From the NCBI RefSeq assembly GCF_001701025.1, contig NZ_CP016793.1, positions 6,510,001-6,574,000 on the forward strand: a DNA stretch of 64,000 bases, written 5' to 3'. The notes under the pieces are model-generated. The model was not told where the DNA came from, searched no databases, and saw nothing but the letters and a program-made list of their open reading frames with translations. Positions 1 through 8,800 of this stretch are shown here, piece after piece. The stretch is from Lentzea guizhouensis (GTDB lineage: Bacteria; Actinomycetota; Actinomycetes; Mycobacteriales; Pseudonocardiaceae). A program made the position numbers and the translations under genes. Positions within the stretch are counted from its first letter, which is position 1; the number at the start of each line of letters is the position of its first letter.

Positions 1-1255
1 ACGCCCAGTCGACGTGCGACGAAGGCTGCGAGACGTGCAGCGACGCCGGCACCACGCCGTGCTGCATCGCCTGCACCATCTTGATCACACCGGCCACACC
101 CGCGGCGGCCTGCGTGTGCCCGATGTTCGACTTCACCGAGCCCAGCAGCAACGGCGTGGCACGCGAAGCGCCGTAGGTGGCCAGCAGGCTCCGCGCCTCG
201 ATCGGGTCACCGAGCGGAGTGCCCGTGCCGTGCGCCTCCACGACGTCCACATCGGACGGTGCCAAGCCGGCGCGCTCCAGGGCGGAGCGGATCACCCGTT
301 GCTGCGCGCGGCCGTTCGGGGCGGTGAAACCGTTCGAAGCACCATCGGAGTTGACGGCCGACCCGCGCACCACGGCCAGCACCGGGTAGCCGGCCGAAAG
401 AGCGTCGGACAGCCGGGCGAGCACCAGCACGCCGACGCCCTCGGACCACCCCGTGCCGTCGGCGTCGTCGGAGAAGGCCTTGCAGCGACCGTCGCGGGCC
501 AGGCCGCCCTGACGGGAGAACTCGATCAGGGAACCCGGCGTGCACATCACGTTCACGCCGCCGGCCAGCGCCAGGGAGCACTCGCCGCCGCGCAGGGCGT
601 TCACGGCCAGGTGCAGGGAGACCAGGGACGAGGAGCAGGCGGTGTCGACGGTGACGGTCGGACCCTCGAAACCGAAGGCGTAGGAGATGCGGCCGGACTC
701 GGCCGAGGCGGCGATGCCGGTGCCGACGTCGCCCGTGGCGTCGTCGAGGCCGCGGATGAGGAGGTGTTCGTAGTCCTGGCCGTTGGTGCCGACGTAGACG
801 CCGGTGCGGGAGCCGCGCAGGGCGGTGGGGTCGAGGCCGGCGCGTTCGAGTGCCTCCCAGGAGACCTCCAGCAGGAGGCGTTGCTGGGGGTCCATGGTGA
901 CGGCTTCGCGGGGGGAGATGCCGAAGAACGCCGGGTCGAACGCGGCCAGGTCGTGCAGGAAGCCGCCCTGCACGGAGACGCTGTTGCCGCGGGCGTCCTC
1001 GCCGCTGCCGAGCAGGGCGTCGACGTCCCAGCCCCGGTCGGCGGGAAAGCCGGTGATGGCGTCCCTGCCGGAGGACACCAGGTCCCACAGCTCCTCGGGT
1101 GTGCTGATGCCGGCGGGGAACCGGCAGGCCATGCCGATGATCGCGACCGGTTCCGTGGCCGCGGCGACGAGTTGCCGGTTGGCGCGGCGCAGGCGGTCGG
1201 CCTCCTTCACCGCCGCGCGCAGCGCCTCGACAACCTTCTCGCTGGAGGTGTTCAT
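1..1255 (-). CDS. modular type I polyketide synthase, N-terminal part (docking domain + ketosynthase)
   Basis: The start is ATG at 1255 behind GGAG. The frame stays open to the left edge, so only about 418 residues are visible. The first ~30 residues ([16 protein letters not shown], then a charged helix) look like the N-terminal coiled-coil docking domain of a downstream PKS module. The ketosynthase begins near residue 34 ([13 protein letters not shown]). It has the active-site motif DTACSSS (Cys about 207), [12 protein letters not shown] and KSNIGHTQ, so the Cys-His-His triad is complete. KS domains condense an acyl chain with a malonyl-type extender. A docking domain implies a partner PKS upstream in the assembly line, outside this window. 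The KS sequence is of the cis-AT modular kind and differs from the two KS domains of the iterative system starting at 5.9 kb, so two different PKS systems may abut here. Everything past the third KS motif is out of view. Confidence 0.95.
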   Translation of the reverse strand, partial: MNTSSEKVVEALRAAVKEADRLRRANRQLVAAATEPVAIIGMACRFPAGISTPEELWDLVSSGRDAITGFPADRGWDVDALLGSGEDARGNSVSVQGGFLHDLAAFDPAFFGISPREAVTMDPQQRLLLEVSWEALERAGLDPTALRGSRTGVYVGTNGQDYEHLLIRGLDDATGDVGTGIAASAESGRISYAFGFEGPTVTVDTACSSSLVSLHLAVNALRGGECSLALAGGVNVMCTPGSLIEFSRQGGLARDGRCKAFSDDADGTGWSEGVGVLVLARLSDALSAGYPVLAVVRGSAVNSDGASNGFTAPNGRAQQRVIRSALERAGLAPSDVDVVEAHGTGTPLGDPIEARSLLATYGASRATPLLLGSVKSNIGHTQAAAGVAGVIKMVQAMQHGVVPASLHVSQPSSHVDWA

Positions 1256-1355
1256 CCATCAGCTCCGTCAGTCCGAAATCCCGCGGTGCTCCCGAGGCGA
1301 TCCCCGTTGGCCCATTCGAACAGCCGGACTAGTAGTGGATTCCACAGCTTCTGTG

Positions 1356-1370
1356 CGTGAGAACGTTTCC
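1356..1370. promoter_or_regulatory. candidate shared regulator site, copy 1
   Basis: CGTGAGAACGTTTC here and CGTGAGAAAGTTTC at 5731-5744 match at 13 of 14 positions. Both lie in intergenic DNA upstream of a PKS gene (about 100 bp before the 1255 start, about 120 bp before the 5.9-kb operon). A common pathway regulator is possible but untested, and chance similarity is not excluded. Confidence 0.25.
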
Positions 1371-1492
1371 ATGGTGATCGACTGAAAGCGCGGTGATGGC
1401 CGGCCCCAGCACGGAGGACTAAAAGAAGTTGCCGAAGATCTGTGCACGGGGTTGCATGCGGAGGCCGAGATCTGCTTGGGGGAGAGACCTGG

Positions 1493-2365
1493 ATGCCGAA
1501 CGCCGTCGCGCACACCGACGTGTCGCTTGTGGACGAACTCGTCCGCACGCAGTTCCCCCGGTGGCACGGCCTGCCGATCGTCCAGGTGGAGCACGGCGGC
1601 ACCAGCAACGCGATGTACCGGCTCGGCGACGAGCTCGCGGTGCGGCTGCCGCGGCTGGACTGGGCCAAGGACGAGGCCGTCAAGGAAGCCGCGACGGTGC
1701 CACTGGTCGCGCCGCACCTGCCGGTCGCGGTGCCGGAACCGCTCGCGCTGGGAAAGCCCATCGAGAGCTACCCGCACCGGTGGTCGGTGGTCCGGTGGCT
1801 CAGCGGTGACATCGCCGGCGTCGAGGACGTGGACGCAGACACCCCGGTCCGGCTCGCCGAACTGGTCCACGCGCTGCACGGGATCGACGCCACCGGCCGG
1901 CCGTGGACCACCTACCGCGGCCGCCTGGACGCCTCCGACAACGACGAGCCCGTGCGCGGCTGCATCGCCCAGCTCGGCGGCGACCCTCGGCTGGTCGCCA
2001 TCTGGGAGGAGGCGCTCGCCGCACCGCGCTGGGATCGGCCGGGCCGGTGGCTGCACGCCGACCTGCACCAGGGCAACCTGCTCTTCACCGGCGGCAGGCT
2101 GACCGGGGTGATCGACTGGGGCACCGCCGGGGTCGGCGATCCCGCGGCCGACCTCATGACGGCGTGGCTCTACCTCGACGAACGCGGCCGCAAGGCGTTC
2201 CGGCGCGAGCTGCCTGAGTTCGACGACGCCACCTGGGCCCGCGCACGGGGCTGGGCGCTGCACCTGGCCGTGCTCGCGCTGCCGTACTACCGGGACACCA
2301 ACAGGTTCCTCGCCGGCATCGCCAGCCGCACGATCGAGCAGCTACTCGCGGAACGCGCCCGGTGA
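1493..2365 (+). CDS. aminoglycoside phosphotransferase-fold kinase (APH family)
   Basis: The start is ATG 1493 because a GGGGGAGAG ribosome site lies 7-15 bases before it; upstream in-frame starts lack one. The product is 290 residues, the usual length for the APH/choline-kinase superfamily. The catalytic loop HADLHQGN (H-x-D-x4-N) and the metal-binding VIDWG (DFG equivalent) are intact, and the N-lobe has a Gly/Asn-rich nucleotide loop (GGTSNAMYRL). The family transfers the gamma-phosphate of ATP to hydroxyls of aminoglycosides, macrolides, homoserine or other small molecules; the substrate cannot be read from the sequence. It is divergent from the PKS gene at 1255, so a role in self-resistance to that product is possible, but this rests on position alone. 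Its 3' end overlaps the remnant of an AraC gene on the other strand. Confidence 0.9.
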   Translation: MPNAVAHTDVSLVDELVRTQFPRWHGLPIVQVEHGGTSNAMYRLGDELAVRLPRLDWAKDEAVKEAATVPLVAPHLPVAVPEPLALGKPIESYPHRWSVVRWLSGDIAGVEDVDADTPVRLAELVHALHGIDATGRPWTTYRGRLDASDNDEPVRGCIAQLGGDPRLVAIWEEALAAPRWDRPGRWLHADLHQGNLLFTGGRLTGVIDWGTAGVGDPAADLMTAWLYLDERGRKAFRRELPEFDDATWARARGWALHLAVLALPYYRDTNRFLAGIASRTIEQLLAERAR

Positions 2366-2747
2366 CACGCCTGCCTCGCGGGTGAAGAACTTCGCGAAGT
2401 TCGTGGCCTCGCTGAACCCCAGCCGGTGCCCGATCGCCGCCGCCGACAGGTCCGTGTGCACCAGCAGCCGCTTGGCCTCCAACGCCACCCGTGCGTCGAT
2501 CAACGCCTTGGCCGACCGCCCGGTCGCCGCCACGCAGATCCGGTTCAGGCCGCGGCGAGTACCCGACCCGTGCGGCGTAGTCGGCGGCGTGGCGGCTCAC
2601 CGCGAACGACCGCTCCAGCTCTTGCCGGAACCGCTCGAACCGCGGGTCACCGGCCACGTCCTCACCGGTCCGCAGCCGGGCGATCCGCAGCAGGAGCACG
2701 CCGACGAGCTGGCACAGCAGGTCGACCGGCGCACCCGGCCCGACCAC
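2342..2747 (-). pseudogene. AraC-family regulator, 5'-truncated and frameshifted
   Basis: The C-terminal two-helix-turn-helix domain is recognisable (ALIDARVALEAKRLL, then HTDLSAAAIGHRLGFSEATN, ending AGVSPGAFRE). The linker before it (FERFRQELERSFAVSRHAADYAARVGYSPR) is in a different minus-strand frame. The frame changes near 2548-2552, where about two bases seem to be missing between SPR and LNRICVAATGRS. The N-terminal cupin-like sensor half is absent: similarity ends at about 2747, at a junction with another truncated gene on the plus strand. A normal member has about 300 residues and only about 130 are represented. AraC proteins activate catabolic or stress genes, but this copy cannot make a complete regulator. 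Confidence 0.8.
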
Positions 2748-2796
2748 GAGAACCCGAACTCCCCGCGCTACCGCCAGTCAGCGCGCTCATCGGTGA

Positions 2797-3213
2797 CGCC
2801 CCGAGGCGTTGCGCGCACTCGTCGCCACCCTCCCGGAGGGCTTCCACTACGAGCTCGCCCGCGTCATCGCCGACGGCGACCTCGTCGCACTGCACGGCGT
2901 CCACCACGGCTTCGGGCCGGAGCCGCTGGTCGCGTTCGACCTCTTCCGCGTCGAGAACGGCAAGCTCGCCGAACACTGGGACGCGCTCACCCCGGTCGTG
3001 CAGCACACGGCGAGCGGACGGTCCCAGACGGACGGTCCGGTGCTGCCCGCCGCCGTCGACACCGAGCGGTCCCGCGCGCTCGTCCGCGAGTTCGGTGAGC
3101 AAGTCGCCTGCTGGGACCTGTTCCGGGTCGCGGACGGCAAGATCGTCGAGCACTGGGACGTGATCACCCCGGTGCCGGCGCGGCTCAGCACGCCCGCGGT
3201 GTCAGGGCACTAG
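2797..3213 (+). pseudogene. NTF2/SnoaL-like protein, 5'-truncated, probably internally deleted
   Basis: The fragment reads RALVATLPEGFHYE, then IADGDLVALHGVHHGFG and AFDLFRVENGKLAEHWD. This is the second half of a SnoaL-like (NTF2 fold) domain. A second, shorter copy ends with WDLFRVADGKIVEHWD right after REFGEQVA, so the middle of the second domain seems deleted. In frame, a TGA at 2794-2796 lies five codons upstream of the first possible start (TTG 2809), and no ribosome site is present. The 5' end is lost at the same junction (about 2750-2797) that truncates the AraC remnant. The two genes were probably a divergent regulator/target pair that lost their shared promoter and both 5' ends in one deletion. 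Confidence 0.7.
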
Positions 3214-4175
3214 ATCAGCCGGCGTCGCACCCGCCACACCACCACGCCGATCAAGACCGCCGCGACAACGACGAACAGGGCCGTCTCGATGAGCTGGAAC
3301 GTCCAGAACCGGTCGGCCGGGTGGTAGACCCCGAACTGCTGGACGCCCCGCTCGTGCAGGAACTGGTTGAGGTTGGTGCCTGCCCGGTTGGCGGCGGCCT
3401 CCAGCTCGTAGTACTCGGTCGAGCTCAGCCTGCGCCCGGTGGCGTCCGCGTAGCCGCGCTCGATCATCCAGTCGGCGAAGCTCGGCACGGGCAGGTCCTT
3501 CGAGCCGTCGACGGGAACCGGCTCGACGGTGGTGAGCGGCGTGGCGTACGCGGGACGGGCCAGCAGCGCCACCGCCATCCGGGCGGCGAGGAACGCACCG
3601 AAGGCGACGCCGAACGCGGGCAGGCTGCGCCGAAGGAGCGCTCCCGCGACGGTCGCGACGCCGAACGCGAACAGCGCGTACGCGATCGGAACCAGGCCCT
3701 CCAGGTCGAAGGCGTCGTACTGGAACCGGCCCTCCCACGCGTCGAACGGCCGGCGGAACCAGGTGAGCACCGCGGTGAACATCCCGGTGAGCGCGATCGT
3801 GACGCCGGCCAGTGCCGCGAGTTTGGCGGCCAGCCAACGCATCCGCGGCACGGCCTGGGTCCAGGCGAGCTGCCAGGTGCCCTCCTCCAGTTCGCGCGCG
3901 AGCAGCGGTGCGCCGAGGAACGCGCCGATGACGACGGGGACCAGGTAGAAGGCCGCCAAGAGGTTCTCGACGAACCCGTACTCCTCGTCGAGCCGGCGGA
4001 AGGAGGCCGTGCAGGCCTCGTCGGCACCGGCCTCGCCCGCGCACCGGGCGGGACCGCCGGGGAACAGGTCGTGGGCCTGCGTCCCGAGCAGGAGCAGGGC
4101 GACGCCGAACATGCCGATGAGCAGACCCAGGACGCAGACCTCGGTCCGGTGCTGACGCCAGATCAACCACGCCAT
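3210..4175 (-). CDS. ABC transporter permease, ABC-2-like membrane protein
   Basis: The product has 321 residues and starts at ATG 4175 behind GGAGG. It begins MAWLIWRQHRTE, the typical opening of an actinobacterial ABC-2-like permease. Membrane segments are visible near residues 12-31 (CVLGLLIGMFGVALLLLG), 75-97, 119-140, 165-185 and at the end (FVVVAAVLIGVVVW). An extracytoplasmic loop of about 80 residues precedes the last segment. It overlaps the 3' end of the ATPase gene by 13 bases, so the two are translationally coupled and should form one exporter. With the YtrA-type regulator this resembles the ytr-type operons that respond to cell-envelope stress. The substrate is unknown. Confidence 0.88.
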   Translation of the reverse strand: MAWLIWRQHRTEVCVLGLLIGMFGVALLLLGTQAHDLFPGGPARCAGEAGADEACTASFRRLDEEYGFVENLLAAFYLVPVVIGAFLGAPLLARELEEGTWQLAWTQAVPRMRWLAAKLAALAGVTIALTGMFTAVLTWFRRPFDAWEGRFQYDAFDLEGLVPIAYALFAFGVATVAGALLRRSLPAFGVAFGAFLAARMAVALLARPAYATPLTTVEPVPVDGSKDLPVPSFADWMIERGYADATGRRLSSTEYYELEAAANRAGTNLNQFLHERGVQQFGVYHPADRFWTFQLIETALFVVVAAVLIGVVVWRVRRRLI

Positions 4176-5071
4176 GCCGCCACCTCCGACGTGACCGCGG
4201 CGCTCTGCTCGGACGGCCGGCGCAGGTACGCCAGCACCAGGTCCTCCAGTGCGACCGGCCGGGGCTGCCAGCCCGGCGCGGGCGGGAGCGCGCCGTCGCG
4301 CACCAGCAGGGTCGTGTGCCGGTCGCTGTGGACGGCCTCCACGACGGTGCCGGCCCGGTCGAGGTCGGTGGCCGTGCGCGGGCCGACGAGCAGCCGGTGC
4401 TCGGCGAGCAGGGTGTCGATGTCACCGGTGAGCGTGACCCGGCCTTGGTTGAGCACGATCAGGTGGTCGCAGACGCGCTCGAGCTCGTGCACGACGTGGG
4501 AGGAGAACAGGACGGTCACCCCGCCTTCGGCCACCGCGCCCATGAGGACCTGCAGGAACTCGTGCCGTGCCAACGGGTCGAGGCTCGCCACGGGCTCGTC
4601 GAGGACGAGCAGGTCCGGCCGCTTCGCCAGGGCCAGGGCCAGCGCGACCTGGGCCTGCTGCCCGCCGGAGAGCGTGCCGGCCCTGCGGTCGAGCGGGATG
4701 CCCAGCCTCGCCAGCCGGCGTTCGGCCAGCCCTTGGTCGAACCGCAGGTTGCAGGACCGGCCGAAGCGGAGCATCTCGGCGACGGTGAAACGCTTGTACA
4801 GCGGGTGGTCCTGGGCCAGGAACCCGATCCGGGACAGCGTCTGCGGGGTGCTGGCGGTGACGTCCTGGCCGAGGACCTCCACCGTGCCGGTGCTCGGTGC
4901 CAGCAGCCCGACGACCAGGCGCAGCAGTGTGGTCTTGCCCGCGCCGTTCGGCCCGACCAGGGCGATCACGCCGCCCGCCGGCAGGGCCAGGGTGCAGTCG
5001 CGCAGCGCCCAGCCCTTCCGGTACCGCTTGCCCACGCCGTCGGTGCGCAGCGCGAACTCGGCCGCTGTCAC
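4163..5071 (-). CDS. ABC transporter ATP-binding protein
   Basis: The product is 302 residues. The GTG start at 5071 overlaps the TGA of the GntR gene (GTGA arrangement), with GAGG eight bases upstream. Walker A is GPNGAGKTTLLRL, the Q-loop is in GFLAQDHPLYKRF, the ABC signature is LSGGQQAQVALALALA, Walker B is LLVLDEPVASLDP and the switch His is in FSSHVVHELE. All ATPase motifs are intact. This is a CcmA/YtrB-type export ATPase whose C-terminal ~80 residues are family-specific. It is the middle gene of a regulator-ATPase-permease operon and should energise the permease encoded next to it. Confidence 0.95.
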   Translation of the reverse strand: MTAAEFALRTDGVGKRYRKGWALRDCTLALPAGGVIALVGPNGAGKTTLLRLVVGLLAPSTGTVEVLGQDVTASTPQTLSRIGFLAQDHPLYKRFTVAEMLRFGRSCNLRFDQGLAERRLARLGIPLDRRAGTLSGGQQAQVALALALAKRPDLLVLDEPVASLDPLARHEFLQVLMGAVAEGGVTVLFSSHVVHELERVCDHLIVLNQGRVTLTGDIDTLLAEHRLLVGPRTATDLDRAGTVVEAVHSDRHTTLLVRDGALPPAPGWQPRPVALEDLVLAYLRRPSEQSAAVTSEVAAWRG

Positions 5072-5463
5072 GCCACGTCCTCGTTCTTCGTCTGCTCGTG
5101 CACGGAGGCGAAGAGCGCGTTGACAGCCTGCTCGTCGAGGCCGGCCGCGTAGGCGCGGCGCAACCAGGTCACCAGGCCGCGGCGCAGCGACGTGTACGTC
5201 GACGCCGACATCGCGGCCGACTGCTGTTCGGTGACGAACGTGCCCTGGCCGGGCCGGCCGGTGACCAGGTTCTCCTGCTCCATCTGCCGGTACGCCTTGG
5301 CGACGGTGTTCGGGTTGATCGCCAGGTCCTCGACCACCTCGCGGATGAGCGGGAGGCGGTCGCCGGGGTGGAGGAAGCCGAGCAGCACCGCCTGGCGGAC
5401 CTGCTGGACGAGCTGCAGGTACGGCGGCACGCCGGAGTGGGTGTCGAGCCGGAAGACGAACAC
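5068..5463 (-). CDS. GntR-family transcriptional regulator, YtrA subfamily
   Basis: The product has 131 residues with a GTG start at 5463; AAAGGGG lies six bases upstream. The winged helix-turn-helix occupies residues 10-75 (PPYLQLVQQVRQAVL, DRLPLIREVVEDLAINPNTV, GQGTFVTE). The short helical tail without an effector domain is typical of YtrA-type repressors. Such proteins repress their own ABC-transporter operon until an envelope-acting compound is sensed. A perfect 7-bp inverted repeat lies 18 bases upstream (5481-5500) and overlaps a -10-like TACTAT, which fits autorepression. It is the first gene of the three-gene operon. Confidence 0.93.
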   Translation of the reverse strand: MFVFRLDTHSGVPPYLQLVQQVRQAVLLGFLHPGDRLPLIREVVEDLAINPNTVAKAYRQMEQENLVTGRPGQGTFVTEQQSAAMSASTYTSLRRGLVTWLRRAYAAGLDEQAVNALFASVHEQTKNEDVA

Positions 5464-5480
5464 GGTGGCCCCTTTGCTGA

Positions 5481-5500
5481 TTTACTAGTTCCATAGTAAA
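5481..5500. promoter_or_regulatory. palindromic operator/promoter of the YtrA-type operon
   Basis: TTTACTA, six bases, TAGTAAA is a perfect 7-bp inverted repeat. It is AT-rich in GC-rich surroundings and sits 18-37 bases before the GTG start. Read on the minus strand it includes TACTAT, usable as a -10 element. YtrA-type repressors bind inverted repeats in their own promoters; that this one is bound is inference. Confidence 0.7.
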
Positions 5501-5867
5501 GCAGCAAAACTCCTGGGTCCACGCGCTGAGTGCGGCCCGCTGCGGCTGTGGGGCGGTGTCGTCGAATGTGGCTGACCGCGCCGCCGAGGTGATCGTTGAT
5601 CTTGGTGAACGTTCGGTATCGGTTCAGTGCCGCATTGCCGACGTGGTGCGGAGGCCATAGCACGCCGCGCCATCACCGAACCGGCGTAAGAGGAGGCCCG
5701 CCGTTCGGGGGCCATTCGTCAGGTTACGTACGTGAGAAAGTTTCATCACCCCCCTCGACGGCGCCTGTGGTTTGTGCGTACGGTGATCGCGAACTAACCG
5801 TACCGGTCAGTAGGAACGCAAGCTGAATTCCTTTCTCCCCACCCTGCAGGGTGAGGAAGTGAGCGCA
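5501..5867. promoter_or_regulatory. divergent intergenic region, promoter of the iterative PKS operon
   Basis: About 370 bases with no credible gene on either strand. It holds the second copy of the CGTGAGAA-GTTTC motif (5731-5744). An inverted repeat GTACGGT (5778-5784) / ACCGTAC (5797-5803) with a 12-base spacer could be a TetR- or LuxR-type operator. A 14-bp palindrome at 5840-5853 abuts the ribosome site. No clear -35/-10 pair is recognised. Confidence 0.5.
5840..5853. promoter_or_regulatory. perfect 14-bp palindrome abutting the PKS ribosome-binding site
   Basis: CACCCTGCAGGGTG is its own reverse complement. Its last G is the first base of the GAGGAAG ribosome site (5853-5859). As RNA it could form a hairpin partly masking the site; as DNA it could be an operator. 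Both roles are inference. Confidence 0.45.
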
Positions 5868-8800
5868 GTGGACATGCTGTCGGATCAAGAACGGGTGCTG
5901 TGCCTCAGTCCGTTCGGCACCCCCAACCCGGCCCTCGTGGTCGCGGCTCAGCGGGCGGGCGGCCTCGGCGTGCTCGACCTCGGGCCGCACGCGGCACGCG
6001 ACCTCGGTCGTGTCGCGGCGCGTCATCCCGGCACGTTCGGGGTGCGGCTGCACGGGCCGTTGACGGTCACCTTGCCCGAGGTCGTCGACACCGTCGTCGT
6101 TGATCTGCACAACCATGTCGCCGACCTGGCTGAGCTGGGGGAACGCCGTGTTCTGGCGGTCGTCACCTCGGTGGCCGAGGCCGTTGCGGCGATCGAGCGC
6201 GGCGTGTCCGGGCTGATCGCGAAGGGTGCCGAGGCGGGCGGCCGGGTGGGTGGTTCGCCTGCGTTCGTGCTGCTCCAGCAGGTGCTCGCGCTGACCGATC
6301 TGCCCATCTGGCTGTGGGGTGGCATCGGGCCCGACACGGCTGCCGCGGCCGTCGCCGGCGGGGCGCGCGGGGTGGTGCTGGAAGGCCAGCTCGCGCTCGT
6401 CGCGGAGGCGCGAAAACACATTTCCGGTGAAATTGTCAACGCGATCCGCTTGATGGACGGCGCTGACACCGTTGTGCGTGATGGTGTGCGTGTGCACGCC
6501 CGGCAGAACGAGCTGGAAATTGGGCAAGAAGGTTCCTTTGCGGAATTCAACCGCGTCTCGTTTGGGACGGTCGGCGGTGTCGTCGGGGCCATTCAGCGGG
6601 CCCTGCGCGACAATGTCGCACGAGCGGGTGAACACCGCTCGATCCGTGCCGGAGGGCCGTTCTGCGACCGTGTTCCCGGCCTGCGCTACCCGATCGCACA
6701 GGGGCCGATGACGCGGGTCAGCGACCAGCCCGCGTTCGCCGGGGCCGTCGCCGACGGTGGTGCGCTGCCGTTCCTCGCGCTCGCGCTGATGGAGGGCGAG
6801 CAGGTCCACGAGCTGCTGACGCAGACGGCGGAGAAGCTCGGTGACAAGCCGTGGGGCGTCGGACTGCTCGGGTTCGCGCCCGCTGAGCTGCGCGCGCGGC
6901 AGACGGCCGCGGTGCTCAAGACCAGACCGAGGTACGCCATCGTCGCCGGTGGCACGCCCGCGCAGGCCCGTGAGCTGGAGGACGCCGGGATCGAGGCGTT
7001 CCTGCACGTCCCGTCGCCCGCGTTGCTCAGGCGGTTCCTCGACGAGGGCGCGCGCAAGTTCGTCTTCGAGGGCTCGGAGTGCGGCGGGCACACCGGCCCG
7101 CGGACCAGCTTCACCCTGTGGCAGCAGCAGATCGACGTGCTGCGCGGCCGCGAGAAGGACGTCGTCGCGCTCTTCGCGGGCGGCATCCACGACGCGCGGT
7201 CCGCCGCGATGATCGACGCGATGACGGCACCGCTGGCCGCCCGTGGCGCCGCGATCGGTGTGCTGGTCGGCACGGCCTACCTGTTCACCGAGGAGGCCGT
7301 CGAGCACGGCGCGATCCGGCCGGTGTTCCAGCAGGTCGCGCTGGAGTGCGAGGACACCGCGCTGCTGGAGACCTCGCCGGGGCACGCGGTCCGCTGCGCT
7401 CAGACGTCCTATGTGGACACGTTCGAACAGGCGCGGGTCGAGCTGGCGGACCTGCCCCGGCAGGAGAGCTGGGAGCGGCTCGAACAGCTCAACCTGGGCC
7501 GGCTCCGGCTCGCCAGCCGCGGACTCGTGCGCGGCGACGACGGACTGGTCGAGGTCGACGAGGACGAACAGCGCCGCGAGGGCATGTTCATGATCGGCCA
7601 GGTCGCGACCCTGAGGTCCGAGCGCACCACGATCGCCGCGCTGCACGAGGACATCGTCTCCGGGGTGCTGCCGGAGACCGTCGAAGAGGACCGGACCGCC
7701 GAGCCGCTGGACATCGCCATCGTCGGCATGGCCGCGATCATGCCCGGCGCGCGGGACGTGGCCGAGTTCTGGGCGAACGTGCTGGCGGGCAAGGACTCCA
7801 TCACCGAGATCCCACCGGACCGCTGGTCGCCGGAACGCTACGGCAGCCCGTTCCGCTGGGGCGGCTTCCTGCCGCGCACGGCGTTCGACCCGCTCGCCTA
7901 CGGCATCCCGCCCACCTCGCTCACCTCCATCGAACCCGCTCAGCTGCTCGCGCTGGAGGTCAGCGCGCAGGCGTTGAAGGACGCCGGATACGCGACGCGG
8001 GTGTTCGACCGTGAGCGCACGTCGGTGATCTTCGGTGCTGAAGCCGGCGCCGACCTCGCGAACGCCTACACGGTCCGGACCGCGTTGCCCGCCTTGGGAG
8101 TCCGCGGCCTCGACGACCACCTGCCCGCGCTCACCGAGGACTCGTTCCCCGGCGTGCTGGGCAACGTGATCGCCGGCCGCATCGCGAACCGGCTCGACCT
8201 CGGCGGCGCGAACTACACCGTCGACGCGGCCTGCGCGTCCAGCCTCGCCGCGCTCGACGTGGCCTGCAAGGAGCTCGTCGGCGGAACCAGCGACATGGTC
8301 CTGTGCGGTGCGGTCGACCTGCACAACAGCGCGCACGACTACCAGATGTTCGCCTCGGTCAAGGCGTTGTCCGCCAAGGGGCGTTGCGCCACGTTCGACT
8401 CGGCTGCCGACGGCATCGCGCTCGGCGAGGGCGTGGCGGCCGTGGTCCTGAAGCGGCTCGCCGACGCCGAACGCGACGGCGACCGGGTCTACGCGGTCGT
8501 CAAGGGCATCGGCGCGTCGAGCGACGGCAGGTCGCTCGGACTCACCGCGCCACGGCCGGAAGGCCAGCAACGGGCGCTGCGCAGGGCGTACGCGTCGGCG
8601 GGCGTGTCGGTGCGGGACGTCGGGCTGGTCGAGGCGCACGGCACCGGAACCGTGGTCGGCGACCGGACCGAGCTCGCGTCGCTCACCGAGATGTTCGCCG
8701 GCGTCGATCCGGGCAGCTGCACGATCGGGTCGGTGAAGTCCCAGATCGGGCACACCAAGTGCGCGGCGGGGCTGGCCGGCGTGATCAAGGCGGCGCTGGC

